Source of the DNA: an archaeon
GTDB taxonomy: Archaea > Asgardarchaeota > Thorarchaeia > Thorarchaeales > Thorarchaeaceae
DNA: 64,000 nucleotides
Assembly (NCBI GenBank): GCA_024276825.1
Contig: JAJRWI010000042.1
Coordinates: 1 to 64,000, forward strand
Direction of reading: 5' to 3'
In this document: positions 27,392 to 36,914 of the stretch, piece by piece
Position numbering within the stretch: the stretch's first letter is position 1
Layout: each line of letters begins with the position of its first letter
Translations under genes and position numbers: made by a program
The notes under the pieces: generated by a model
Seen by the model: the letters and a program-made list of their open reading frames with translations, nothing else
Database searches by the model: none
What the model was told of the DNA's origin: nothing

Positions 27392-27415
27392 ACTGAGTGA
27401 GTAGAATCACTCAGT
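27392..27415 (-). terminator. Hairpin terminator of the DapA-Fae operon
   Basis: A perfect 9-bp inverted repeat, actgagtga (27392-27400) and tcactcagt (27407-27415) with a 6-nt loop, sits 12 bases past the stop codon at 27427. A pyrimidine-rich stretch (cctctccttttc on the minus strand) follows. Confidence 0.65.
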
Positions 27416-27426
27416 CATTTTGAAGA

Positions 27427-28899
27427 TCATGGGTTGTATGCGAATGGATGTCTTGCGGACTCGCGTCGTGCGATGATCTCTTCAATGGGCTGTCGTTTCT
27501 CCAATGCCCTGCGAATTGCATGTCGGGTTGCCCTGAAATTGTTAATATGAACCCGTTTTGGATTGTTGGCATTAGGATGAACAAAGACATTAACTGCAAT
27601 AACTAAATCAGGTATAAGTTCCTCGGGAATGATCATATCAGTGATTGTTCTCCTCACTGCATCAGACACTGCCCTTTGGGCCACATCATAGACCAGTCTT
27701 TTATGATTCTCGTTCACTATATTCACTGTGGGAGCGAATATAGTGACAATATCACTACCTTCAATCACAATGCTTGAATGAAAGCCATCGATCATCTTTC
27801 CAGCGTTCTCCACGGCTTCGCTCAATGGGCCTGTTCGCAATCCCATGATTAGGTCAACATGTGCCACTTCTTGACCTTCTCCTGCAAGGGCCTCTCCATG
27901 AAGCAGGGTCAGGTCTGCGATCTCATCAGGAACCATACCCACAGCCTTCGGGTAGTTTTCAGCAACAATCGTTCGTTCTCCTGCTTTGAAAGTCACGGGT
28001 CCACGAGGAATCAGTTGAAGGTCCTCAAGGCAGGTTCGAAGTTCATCAATGTCCTCATAGCGTAAGACATCACCTGCGAGCAGGGGTCTGCGAGCAAGAC
28101 CTACTGGGACGCCCATCATATTTAAAGCGGCCTTGACAGCAAGACCACCACCCTTGTTGACTATCAGACGAACAGTCTTCTGAATACTCCTTTGAATGAT
28201 CATGGCATTATTGATATCGCCATTTGTAAGATGGGACATCATCTTGATGTATCTATCAGGGAATATATTGGCGCTTGCAAGAATGGCACCATCACAACCT
28301 GCCGCAAGTGCGGGCATGGCAATCTCATCATGACCAATCACAACTTGAAAGCCGCTGGGGCGTCTTACGAGTATTGTGGTCAGGTGAATCAGATTGCCCC
28401 CAGAGTCCTTCATTCCTATGATGCCATCTATCTCTCGAAGACCATCAACAAGCCACCAATCAATATTGACACCCGTCACCTGTGGAATGTTATAGACGAA
28501 GATGGGAATGTCACTATTGTTTGCTATTTTCTCAAAGTGCTCGTAGATCTCTTTTGTGGATGGTTTGAGGAAGTATGGAGAAACAACAAGTGCTGCTTGA
28601 GCACCAAACTCTGCAGCCCGCTTTGTGAGCTTGATGGCATCATTTGTATAAGCAGCCCCAGTCCCGGCAATCACTGGCACACGACCCTTGGCCGCCTCAC
28701 AAGCGATTCGAATAGCATCCACCTTCTCATCAAAACGCATGCTTGTAAACTCGCCAGTTGTGCCGCAGGGCACTATTCCTGTTGCCCCGGATTTTATCAC
28801 AAAGTCAATGAGACCGCGATAATGCTCTTCGTTTACTCCATTTTTATCGAATGGTGTCACCAATGCAGGATATACCCCTTTGAAAGTAAAATCTGTCAT
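27427..28899 (-). CDS. DapA/NAL-type aldolase fused to formaldehyde-activating enzyme domain (copy A, Fae His retained)
   Basis: 490 residues. The N-terminal 300 are a DHDPS/N-acetylneuraminate-lyase TIM barrel: CGTTGEF at 45-51, catalytic Tyr at 136 in FVYNIP, Schiff-base Lys at 164 in GMKDSGGN. The Arg that DHDPS uses (NIPSRT) is replaced by NIPQVT, so it is unlikely to be true lysine-biosynthesis DapA. Residues 330-490 match Fae: GEALAGEGQEVAHVDLIMG (conserved His and Asp kept) and a C-terminal ARHPFAYNP like the known Fae end. The middle of the Fae domain, around the pterin-binding GPAQ region, is divergent (YDVAQRAV). ATG at 28899 sits behind GGAGGTG overlapping the stop of copy B, so the two are coupled. 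Confidence 0.85.
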   Translation of the reverse strand: MTDFTFKGVYPALVTPFDKNGVNEEHYRGLIDFVIKSGATGIVPCGTTGEFTSMRFDEKVDAIRIACEAAKGRVPVIAGTGAAYTNDAIKLTKRAAEFGAQAALVVSPYFLKPSTKEIYEHFEKIANNSDIPIFVYNIPQVTGVNIDWWLVDGLREIDGIIGMKDSGGNLIHLTTILVRRPSGFQVVIGHDEIAMPALAAGCDGAILASANIFPDRYIKMMSHLTNGDINNAMIIQRSIQKTVRLIVNKGGGLAVKAALNMMGVPVGLARRPLLAGDVLRYEDIDELRTCLEDLQLIPRGPVTFKAGERTIVAENYPKAVGMVPDEIADLTLLHGEALAGEGQEVAHVDLIMGLRTGPLSEAVENAGKMIDGFHSSIVIEGSDIVTIFAPTVNIVNENHKRLVYDVAQRAVSDAVRRTITDMIIPEELIPDLVIAVNVFVHPNANNPKRVHINNFRATRHAIRRALEKRQPIEEIIARRESARHPFAYNP

Positions 28900-28904
28900 G
28901 CTTT

Positions 28905-30305
28905 TCACCTCCAGATTTTTCCAAGTGCGGTCTCAACGACCTCTTCAGTGGCCCTTGTCACAGCACGCCGGTCGCGATAGTTTAGATCAACATCCATTAC
29001 AAGAATCATCACTGAATTCTCAATCTCATCTTCAGGGATCTTGCCATCTCCAAGTGCCTTGGTAATTGCCTTTGCAGCACCTGATTGCACTGGACCGTAT
29101 ATTAGAGATGCTTGACGCATAGACTTGATTCTTCTGGCTGGTAAGAGTATACTACTTGGCCTGACTGCAAGGTTCGGCTCAAGAATGACTGTGAGACCCT
29201 CATGTCCAATCTTGGGTGTGGTCAAGAGACGCACAAAGACCCGGCCAAGGGGGCTATCTTTGGGCCCTTTGATTATACCTGCAGCGACAACATTATTTGA
29301 TGCAGAGGCTGTTGGCATGCCACTCAGGTTCTTCTTATCAATACCGAATTTGGCCAGTACCTCCTTGATCTCAAGGTCCTTCTTTACCGCTGGACGAGCA
29401 ATCTCGTCAATCAAGCCGAGCTTTTCAAGTTCCAATCGAATCTCTTCACGCAGCTCACGGGTGAGGGTACCTCCAGTATCAAGCGGTAGACGTGCCTTGC
29501 CAGCTTTGATCCCCATCATTTTGAGTGCAGCTTTGACAGGAGGCGCTCCCCCATTTCTGGTTATTATTCTACTGAGGGTTTGAACCGAGTGCTGAAGGTT
29601 CATGGCCTTCTCAAGATTACCCATCTTGACATCCTCCATTATCTCAAGCCAGATGTGTGGAATGATATTTGCTGATGCAAGAATTGCCGCCTTTGCACCA
29701 GCAGCCACTGCTGATAGAAAACACTCATCATGGCCAATAATAACAGGAATCTTGTCCCTCAGTTTCTCAATGAGTTCAAGTGTGTGAGGAATATTCCCGC
29801 TGCTGTCCTTGATTGCTACAATATTGTCCAGCTCTGCCAGGTCTTCTACGATGTTGGCCTGCAGAACACCAAGCGTACATTGTGGAATATTGTACATGAT
29901 CAATGGAAGATCCGCTTTCAGGGCCACTGTCTCATAATGCTCATAGTAGCCTTTATCGGTGGGGCGTAAGTAGAATGGTGAAATAACTAGCGCAGCATCA
30001 CAACCAATGTCAGCTGCGTACCTTGTCAGTTCAACAGTGGCTCTGGTGCTGTTCTGACCGGTTCCAGCCACAACTGGTACACGACCATCAACAATCTCAA
30101 CAGTCAGCTTCAGCAGCTTTTTCCGCTCCTCGGTTCGCATATATACAAACTCACCCGTTGTGCCTGCAGGGACAACACCAGTGGCACCCTTACTTATTGT
30201 ATAATCAATTATCTGCCTAAAGCCCTCTTCCATTATATCACCGTCTTTATTGAACGGCGTGACGAGAGCAGGCATGACTCCTGTGGGAACAAACCTCTTT
30301 GTCAT
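28905..30305 (-). CDS. DapA/NAL-type aldolase fused to formaldehyde-activating enzyme domain (copy B, Fae His lost)
   Basis: 466 residues, upstream gene of the pair. The aldolase half has AGTTGEF at 47-53, YNIP at 138-141 and Schiff-base Lys at 166 in AIKDSSGN; again no DHDPS Arg (NIPQCT). Residues about 318-466 match Fae in the second half: VILEPNLAVRPSSILL, IKSMRQASLIYGPVQSGAAK and GKIPEDE, close to the Fae APNLPCKP, GPAQHGVA and GIIP. The first half is degenerate: where Fae has EVAHID this has NVVAAG, so the proposed catalytic His and Asp are missing. ATG at 30305 is chosen (MTKRFVPTG); the ATG at 30338 would add 11 residues. Stop at 28905 overlaps the ribosome site of copy A. Confidence 0.83.
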   Translation of the reverse strand: MTKRFVPTGVMPALVTPFNKDGDIMEEGFRQIIDYTISKGATGVVPAGTTGEFVYMRTEERKKLLKLTVEIVDGRVPVVAGTGQNSTRATVELTRYAADIGCDAALVISPFYLRPTDKGYYEHYETVALKADLPLIMYNIPQCTLGVLQANIVEDLAELDNIVAIKDSSGNIPHTLELIEKLRDKIPVIIGHDECFLSAVAAGAKAAILASANIIPHIWLEIMEDVKMGNLEKAMNLQHSVQTLSRIITRNGGAPPVKAALKMMGIKAGKARLPLDTGGTLTRELREEIRLELEKLGLIDEIARPAVKKDLEIKEVLAKFGIDKKNLSGMPTASASNNVVAAGIIKGPKDSPLGRVFVRLLTTPKIGHEGLTVILEPNLAVRPSSILLPARRIKSMRQASLIYGPVQSGAAKAITKALGDGKIPEDEIENSVMILVMDVDLNYRDRRAVTRATEEVVETALGKIWR

Positions 30306-30445
30306 GAGAATCAGCCAGCAAGGGCGCTCTGAACGCATGCTCTATAAAACCTTATCGAGAGATCGTTTTTCATCATGGAAGAGAATAGTGCTAGTGAAGG
30401 GATTATAATCAAGAGATATGAATGAACTATACGAGGTTGAGCATA

Positions 30446-30757
30446 GTGAAGTATGTCTTGGCAATAACAACTTGCCCAGAGGACAAGGCCAATGATCTTG
30501 CAATGCGTCTGGTTGAAAGTCAGGCGTGTGCATGTGTGAACATCATTCGGGGAGTGGTTAGTGTCTATAGATGGAAAGGATCAATTGAAGTGGATCCAGA
30601 GTGCCTACTGTTGATCAAAACAACCAGCGAGATGAAGGACTTTCTATTCAATGTCATCAAGGATAATCATCCATACGAGGTCCCAGAATTCATCACTCTG
30701 GATATAACTGGTGGTTCAACAAGCTATCTCGAATGGATTAGTTCTTGTGTTGGCTAA
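30446..30757 (+). CDS. cutA: CutA1 divalent-cation tolerance protein
   Basis: About 103 residues with the CutA core: YVLAITTCPEDKANDLAMRL, CACVNIIRGVVSVYRW, LLLIKTTSEM and HPYEVPEFI. CutA forms tight trimers and is linked to copper and other metal tolerance; the exact function remains unclear in general. GTG at 30446 follows GAGG at nine bases; an ATG at 30422 would add eight residues. The stop overlaps the stop of the opposite gene (30754). Confidence 0.9.
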   Translation: MKYVLAITTCPEDKANDLAMRLVESQACACVNIIRGVVSVYRWKGSIEVDPECLLLIKTTSEMKDFLFNVIKDNHPYEVPEFITLDITGGSTSYLEWISSCVG

Positions 30758-33198
30758 GCAAGATCTGACCTTCGAGCAGCGTACTCTAATGACTCATTGA
30801 AGTATCGACCAAGAACCTTTGCAATGGCTGGGCCCACAATCTGATTCAACTCGCCAGGGAGCAGTTCATTCAGGTTTGTCTTTGATGTCAGTTTCCCTCG
30901 GCGTTTCAGCTCACCAATCACTCGCTGAACAATTGCCCTTGCCTGATCCCAGCTCAAGGGCTCAGCCTTGGAGCCCACAAGATTTGTCTTGATAGCAGTA
31001 ATTGCTCTTATCACCAGTACAACAAGATTCTCCATGTCCCCAGCTGTAGTTATTCCGCTCTTACCATGATTTTTGCATTTACCATCCGTTGCATAAGAAC
31101 CGCAGATTGTGCAGACCTGAAGTCCCCGATGCTGTTTGACAAAATATGCAAGAAGGTTTGCACACTTCATTTCATCATTGGGAGTCCATTCGAGACCTCG
31201 TGTGCCAACACGACTGATCGCCCTGAACACTGTCTTGCTCTTTGTGTCAATCCATGAAATCATGTCAATCTTTGCTCTCTTGCCTTCGATAACACGTTTT
31301 CTTTCCATCTCAACTTCTAATGCATACTCCTCCTTTGCCAACTTGGCCAGGCGCTCCTTGGCAAGGAATCTATGCATGAGATCATAGGCAATGGCATAAT
31401 TGTCAAACTCGAGACCATCCAGTTTAAGGGGAGCATCCTTCACTCCCGAAAAGACCGGACTTGCAGTTGATTCCAGCTCGTCACGAGCAGTGGTGAGATT
31501 CTGGCTTGATAGGCGGGCATGCATCCAAGCGCAAATGGTTGTTGCATCTAGCTCAGGATGGACACACTTCAGCTCGTATATTCTCTTCATGGTCAAATCA
31601 ATCAGAATTTCCTCTCTCAGTGAGGCAACATCAGACTCAGAGTCCTCATATATACTCTTAAGCAGCGCCTTGATACGTAACAGGTCCTGTTTGGATCGGA
31701 TGTAGGTTTCCACAACTCGCGTCAAGTTAGTCAATAGATTGATTGTCATATGCCAGACCAAGTCCAATTTCAACGACTCAATTATTTCACCATATTTCCG
31801 TTTTTGGATCATCTCAGATGAGGTCTTCATTCCGATAGACTTCAGAGAGCCACTTTCAACCTGCCGGCGTATAAGAAGCAGTTCTCTCATCTCAGAAGGG
31901 CTCGGGACCCTGATCTTCTTCATCAAGGCCTCCAAGACTTTGCTCTCGATTCCTATGAGTTCCTTGGGGTCTTTGGTCAGAAATTCGATTGTGATCTTGT
32001 CGAGCTCGGATGCCCTCAGACCCTGAGCCTTTAACATACCCTTGACTGACTTTTCAAGGGTGGTTTCTATCTTTTCAAGACGACGCAGTGACCTTTCGAG
32101 TTCCTCCATCTCTTCTTGACTAATCTGAGGTCCTTCAGTAGACTCCTCAGGAGGTTCCGCTGCAGATGTTAGACCTTCTGCCAGCACTTCCGGCTCTCTA
32201 ATGCCTTTGGACCTCATAGTGGTTTCTATATCGGAGGCGGGAAGTCCAGTGATGATTGATAGCAAGTCATAGGTTGCAGATGGTGACTCCTTGATGGTGT
32301 CACCAATTAGCTTCGCAATATTGTTTCCAAGATTGATCTCATAGTCATCAATTGTAGTGGGCGAGTCAAACTCAATCTCAAAGAGTTCGAGTATTTGAAT
32401 TCGTAATTCATGAGCCCTAGACAGGGTCCGTGGATTCTTACATATCTGTGAAACATTTTCTAAAATGGCTTGAGCAATTGTCTTCCAAGTGGCATCTGGA
32501 ATATCAGCCTCGATCAATCTAGACTTCATATATTCATCCGATCCAAAGATCTTCATGATGCCTCTTCGAAGGATTGTGATCTCAATCACTTCAGTGGGAT
32601 GTTCACGCATGAGTTCATCCCGAAGCGATAGGGCGGATTCTTTGAGACCTGATGCTTTGGTATAGAGTTCGTTGCGCCACTTTTGGCCCCAGCCAGTCAC
32701 ATTATTAATGAAGTCAATGTCTTGGTTCAGACTATACTCATGCGGAATCTTTTGAAGGTGCTCCTTCAGAAGACTGACACATCTATCTATTGATTTCAGA
32801 TCCAAGGGATTAATGAACTTCGGCTCTTCACAGATGGAGATGAAAAATTCACTCTCAAGACGAAGTATGTCAATCTCCTCTCTGTGCTTGTCGCCGAGGA
32901 GTTGACGTATTTCCAGTTCTAGTTGACGAGACTCTTCGCGCGTCATCTCGTCCTTGCGTTCAATGGTCAACTCCTGTGCATCATCAAAGCTCAAAAGTCT
33001 GACTCCCTGATAATGATATAACCAGAATGCTGCAAAGAATGAATAGATATCTTCAATGGGACGCGGCGTTTCCAACATGGTCATTAGTTGTTGACGGTCT
33101 CTGGTACTTCTCATGTGAGTGGCAAGGCCTTCTCGCAGAATGATCTCTTTGCCAGCCTCACTCATTTGACGGGTCTTGATTATCCATGAACTTGACAT
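30754..33198 (-). CDS. Large helical protein of unknown function, small Cys/His motif near C-terminus
   Basis: 814 residues, almost entirely helical, acid/base-rich, with no signal peptide or membrane segment. Charged repeats such as EEMEELERSLRRLEKIETTL and KEEYALEVEMERKRV suggest coiled-coil stretches. Near residue 710 the motif CTICGSYATDGKCKNH looks like one zinc knuckle. I do not recognise a family. Its ATG overlaps the stop of the upstream 852-residue gene (TGATG), so the two large proteins are made together and probably work together. Confidence 0.7.
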   Translation of the reverse strand: MSSSWIIKTRQMSEAGKEIILREGLATHMRSTRDRQQLMTMLETPRPIEDIYSFFAAFWLYHYQGVRLLSFDDAQELTIERKDEMTREESRQLELEIRQLLGDKHREEIDILRLESEFFISICEEPKFINPLDLKSIDRCVSLLKEHLQKIPHEYSLNQDIDFINNVTGWGQKWRNELYTKASGLKESALSLRDELMREHPTEVIEITILRRGIMKIFGSDEYMKSRLIEADIPDATWKTIAQAILENVSQICKNPRTLSRAHELRIQILELFEIEFDSPTTIDDYEINLGNNIAKLIGDTIKESPSATYDLLSIITGLPASDIETTMRSKGIREPEVLAEGLTSAAEPPEESTEGPQISQEEMEELERSLRRLEKIETTLEKSVKGMLKAQGLRASELDKITIEFLTKDPKELIGIESKVLEALMKKIRVPSPSEMRELLLIRRQVESGSLKSIGMKTSSEMIQKRKYGEIIESLKLDLVWHMTINLLTNLTRVVETYIRSKQDLLRIKALLKSIYEDSESDVASLREEILIDLTMKRIYELKCVHPELDATTICAWMHARLSSQNLTTARDELESTASPVFSGVKDAPLKLDGLEFDNYAIAYDLMHRFLAKERLAKLAKEEYALEVEMERKRVIEGKRAKIDMISWIDTKSKTVFRAISRVGTRGLEWTPNDEMKCANLLAYFVKQHRGLQVCTICGSYATDGKCKNHGKSGITTAGDMENLVVLVIRAITAIKTNLVGSKAEPLSWDQARAIVQRVIGELKRRGKLTSKTNLNELLPGELNQIVGPAIAKVLGRYFNESLEYAARRSDLA

Positions 33199-35756
33199 CA
33201 GGCCTCACCTCTCAGAAAGTTGTTTCCAATAATTATTCGTAGTTCTCCGGGTTTGCGTTCGTAGGACACAAGGTACATAACATTCAAGTCGTTGGGGTCT
33301 CGTAAGTAGACCCTTGTAATGTATGGGAATATGTGACTCAGCCCTCGAATTACATCCTCGATCAGGTAGTTGTAGAAGGCATCGCCAAGCTCGATTTTTG
33401 CATCAGGGGCGGATTCAATACCCCGAGTCTTTAGTGTGACAAGGAGGTTTGTAAAAGTGCTCTCAAGTGCCTTGTGTTGCTCACCCATCTTCTCAATTTT
33501 CTCTGTCAAAATCTGTCTTAGACGGCGATATATCAACATCTCTTTGGGGGGCTCCGGTCTTGGAGGAAGTTGCTGCATTGGCCTTTCGGGATATTGAGAA
33601 TTAATCCGTTGAAGCCTGCTCTCCCAAGCCTCGGGAGGTGATGGAGATAGCCCTTCGGACAGGCGGGCCTGGTAAATCTGTTGCTCATTCTCGAGTTTTT
33701 CGCGTTCAGCCCGTATCATCTCGGTTCGCCTGGTATTGTGTGCAAAGGCCTGCTCGTTTTCTGCTTCTATTCTGCTATACTTCTTCTGCCATTGCTCTAT
33801 TCTCTGGGCATATTCTTGTTCTAGCTCTTCGGCAACAGAACTCACTTTCTCAATTACCGCTAGAGCACCACGAGCAGTATTGAGTTTTTCATGAACAAAG
33901 GTGACAAAATCAAGGAGTTGTTTGGAAAGGGGGTCATCAACATTCAGTTTGTTTTGAAATTCCTTAAGCCAACTCTTGGCCTCACTGAGCCAAAGCTCTG
34001 ACCTCTCATCAATGCCTTCCACAACTCTGGCGAACTCATCTATAAGTGGGACTGGTTCGTAGTACATCTTATCAATTATCTTGTTGATCGTTGTTCGTGA
34101 CAGCAGGGTCTGAGCAACATCAGGTATCACTTCTTGAACAAGTTGTTCGAACTTTACCAATCTTGCAGATAGTTCATCAGGCGATACGCCTATCAGGTCT
34201 GCGGATTCGTCCAATCTTTGAATTTCATTTCTTGCAATCTCAGCAATATCTATGAAGTCAACTAAAGACCAGACATCAATCTTGCGGAAGACTCTGATCA
34301 TCTCATCAGCAATTTCATTCAGCAGAGATCTAGTGTCCTTGTTTATGTCACCCTTGAATGCATGCTTATCAAAGAGCGCGTTTAGCTGTGAGAAGAGTTC
34401 ATCATAGATCTTTTCAAACAGCATCTTATCAATCGAGTCGAGTTCTCTCTGAAACATTTCATTCTTGAACTCGCGAAGAGCAGAAACAAGAACTTCTCTT
34501 GAAGCACTCACTGTGAGAAAGCGTGTTAGTTCATCAGTGAAGTTCTGAATTGCCCGCTTCGAGTAAGCGACAAAATAGCGGATGGCGCTTTTCAACTGCC
34601 ATGCGCGAATCTCAGTTTCAGTTGGAAATTCGCGTTGTAGGGAATCGCCCATTGCTGTCAAAAGACCCTTGATAATGGTTCCCTTAATACCATATAGTTC
34701 ATCAGTCTTGAGTTCTGCCAACGAGTTAAGTTCCACTAGATGTTCATTTAGTTTCATGGTCTTCCCTGAACCAATGTGTTGTTCAGTCATCTCCTCAAAA
34801 ATACCAATTGCATTCTCGGCAAGCTGCATAAACTCTGAACCTTTTGCAATCACATTGTCAATATCGCTGGGACTGATTATAGAAGAGCCCATGAAACTGA
34901 TTAGGCCATCAACTAGGACGCGTGTTGCACGGGCCTCCTCAAAACTATAGGAATATGTATTGAGTTCAGAAAGTATCGCCCTCCCAGCCTCAGGTATTCT
35001 TTCGGCAAGTGCTTCGATGCCCGCGGGTGTGAGCACCCTGTGCTTGAAATGTTCAAGCAGATGCGACTCGTCATACTCTGGCATAAGAAAGCGAACCTTG
35101 GGTGTCCCAACGGGTCTAAGGCCTGGGGGCCTTATTGTAAAACTTTCAACTACAGGAACCACAATTTCACATTCAGGGTCTACCTGATCAATCTTGAGCT
35201 GCATCGAGTCCCATGAACCCTGAAAGCGCTTGTCCATCATCTCTACGAAGGTCACTCGGTTTAAGCGATCACTGAACTTTTTTATTACTCGTAGCCCTTC
35301 CTGTTCATAGTCAAGTTGATTGTTCTCTACCGCATTTTCTATATCTGCAAGCTTCTTAGACACTGTAGTGATATGTTTGTCAATCTTGAATGTGTCAACA
35401 ATTCCTCTTTCCCAAGCAAGTATGCATGCATTAGACATCACACCTGCAGAGGACCCTCCAGTAATCAATAGTTGTTCGGGTAAAACCCGAGGACTAGGGG
35501 GCTTTTCTAGATTCCACTCCATTGATAGGATCTCAAGTTGTTCTTCAGATGACAATATGTCTTGAAGACTGATGATAATTGGAGCAATGTTCATGGCAAC
35601 CAGTTCAGAGTTTTCTTCCATCATACTCCCCAGACCAATTGCACTTCCAACAGGAACTCCGCGTTTCGTTGTTGTTGTTAGTACTGAAACCGAGGCCATT
35701 CTAATTGATTCTGCTGTGCTGGGAGCGTGTGTTCTTCCCCTTGCTGTTCTACTCAT
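33198..35756 (-). CDS. Large helical coiled-coil protein of unknown function
   Basis: 852 residues without recognised domains. An N-terminal segment with alternating strands (SMMEENSELVAMNIAPIIIS) is followed by long helices; a coiled coil is likely around residues 620-700 (EELEQEYAQRIEQWQKKYSR, EREKLENEQQIYQA), then a Pro-rich linker (PPRPEPPKE) and a folded beta-rich C-terminus (MYLVSYERKPGELRIIIG). It is cytoplasmic by appearance. It is the first gene of a two-gene operon with the 814-residue protein. Possible structural or cytoskeletal role is inference from shape only. Confidence 0.7.
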   Translation of the reverse strand: MSRTARGRTHAPSTAESIRMASVSVLTTTTKRGVPVGSAIGLGSMMEENSELVAMNIAPIIISLQDILSSEEQLEILSMEWNLEKPPSPRVLPEQLLITGGSSAGVMSNACILAWERGIVDTFKIDKHITTVSKKLADIENAVENNQLDYEQEGLRVIKKFSDRLNRVTFVEMMDKRFQGSWDSMQLKIDQVDPECEIVVPVVESFTIRPPGLRPVGTPKVRFLMPEYDESHLLEHFKHRVLTPAGIEALAERIPEAGRAILSELNTYSYSFEEARATRVLVDGLISFMGSSIISPSDIDNVIAKGSEFMQLAENAIGIFEEMTEQHIGSGKTMKLNEHLVELNSLAELKTDELYGIKGTIIKGLLTAMGDSLQREFPTETEIRAWQLKSAIRYFVAYSKRAIQNFTDELTRFLTVSASREVLVSALREFKNEMFQRELDSIDKMLFEKIYDELFSQLNALFDKHAFKGDINKDTRSLLNEIADEMIRVFRKIDVWSLVDFIDIAEIARNEIQRLDESADLIGVSPDELSARLVKFEQLVQEVIPDVAQTLLSRTTINKIIDKMYYEPVPLIDEFARVVEGIDERSELWLSEAKSWLKEFQNKLNVDDPLSKQLLDFVTFVHEKLNTARGALAVIEKVSSVAEELEQEYAQRIEQWQKKYSRIEAENEQAFAHNTRRTEMIRAEREKLENEQQIYQARLSEGLSPSPPEAWESRLQRINSQYPERPMQQLPPRPEPPKEMLIYRRLRQILTEKIEKMGEQHKALESTFTNLLVTLKTRGIESAPDAKIELGDAFYNYLIEDVIRGLSHIFPYITRVYLRDPNDLNVMYLVSYERKPGELRIIIGNNFLRGEA

Positions 35757-35862
35757 AGTGGGTTCTCCTCTTGTCAGGTGTCCAATCTATCTATAATAGG
35801 ATATGAATTTGCAGACTCGCTTTTGAATTATTCTGGTCGATAGCAGAAATCCTTCTGGAATG

Positions 35863-36813
35863 TCAAGAGTCGTGAACGGACCAGATTGATTTTGATTGTT
35901 CAATAATGCCGTTTCTTTTCAGAGTCATCAAAGCTGAATAAATAGTGGCCCTAAGTAAGATGGGGCTGTCAAAGGGTATTGGAATATTATGCATTCTCGT
36001 TAGATCAAAGGCAATCTGTTCTATGTCCGCCTTACCACGTGCTTTGAGCAGACATAGGACATTGCCCAGAAATTCTTGTGTGCTATCGTGTGCTTGCTGA
36101 ATCTGTGGAATGACATCCTCAAATATATGGGGTGAGTCATGAGTAGGAAGCAGATAATCTGGATGAAGAGATTTAATCTTATCAAGTGCAAGGACACGTG
36201 CTGCCAAGTCGCCGCTGCAGTCAGTAAAAAACATTCTAGGTTCGTTGGGAAAATTATTGATTTCGTCTCCAGAAAAGAGGATTTTTCTGGAGGGCTCAAA
36301 AAATACGCAGTGTCCTGCTGAATGGCCGCCAGTAAAAATCACTCTTAGCCTTGTTGAGCCGAACGAGATTGTATCATTATTATGTAGAATTTCATTCACT
36401 TTGACGCCAGGATAATTCACTCGCAAAGGCCCTTTCTCCAGTCTTGCAGTTATCTTTTCGATCATGTTGAGCCGTAGTCGCTCACTTAGGAAGAGAGAGG
36501 GGTTTTCAAGCAGCCGGACATCATTCTCATGGACCATCACTCTTGCTTTTGACAACTTCATAATTCGATGGAGTCCACCCACATGATCAGGATGAGCATG
36601 AGTACAGAGGACAGCAACAAGGTCGGTCCGGCTATTAAGACCAATCTTGTCCATTACTTTTTCTATCATGCCGCCTGGTGAGCCCGCAGTGCCAGAATCA
36701 ATCAAGACAGCCTTGCCATCACTGACCACCAAATAGACTGAGATGGGTCCAAGCTTATCAGTGAATCTTCCTTGAATATGAAACACACCGGGTATGATCT
36801 CTGTAGATGACAT
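35863..36813 (-). CDS. Metallo-beta-lactamase fold hydrolase with C-terminal winged helix
   Basis: About 316 residues from ATG at 36813 (MSSTEIIPGVF). Zinc ligands: CTHAHPDHVGG (HxHxDH), TGGHSAGHC (His), FSGDEI (bridging Asp) and TPTHDSP-like LPTHDSPH (last His). The C-terminal 60 residues look like a winged helix (ARGKADIEQIAFDLT, LMTLKRNGII), as in the LACTB2-like group. It probably hydrolyses a thioester, phosphodiester or similar; substrate unknown. The C-terminal domain suggests nucleic-acid or partner binding. Confidence 0.82.
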   Translation of the reverse strand: MSSTEIIPGVFHIQGRFTDKLGPISVYLVVSDGKAVLIDSGTAGSPGGMIEKVMDKIGLNSRTDLVAVLCTHAHPDHVGGLHRIMKLSKARVMVHENDVRLLENPSLFLSERLRLNMIEKITARLEKGPLRVNYPGVKVNEILHNNDTISFGSTRLRVIFTGGHSAGHCVFFEPSRKILFSGDEINNFPNEPRMFFTDCSGDLAARVLALDKIKSLHPDYLLPTHDSPHIFEDVIPQIQQAHDSTQEFLGNVLCLLKARGKADIEQIAFDLTRMHNIPIPFDSPILLRATIYSALMTLKRNGIIEQSKSIWSVHDS

Positions 36814-36914
36814 TAATGAAAAAATCATGGAGACCTTACTTATGATACTATCGTGTAATTGCTACCATAGGGAAATTATTAGTTGGATTCGCGTTCTTGG
36901 GATATTGACTTGCG

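Noticed and set aside
28192..28980. Plus-strand frame of 262 codons across copy A of the DapA-Fae pair
   Set aside because: It is antisense to a clear enzyme, its sequence is low in regular protein pattern, and it would break the operon.
27427..30305. Lysine-biosynthesis dapA
   Set aside because: Both copies lack the DHDPS Arg after NIP and carry a Fae domain; no other lysine genes nearby.
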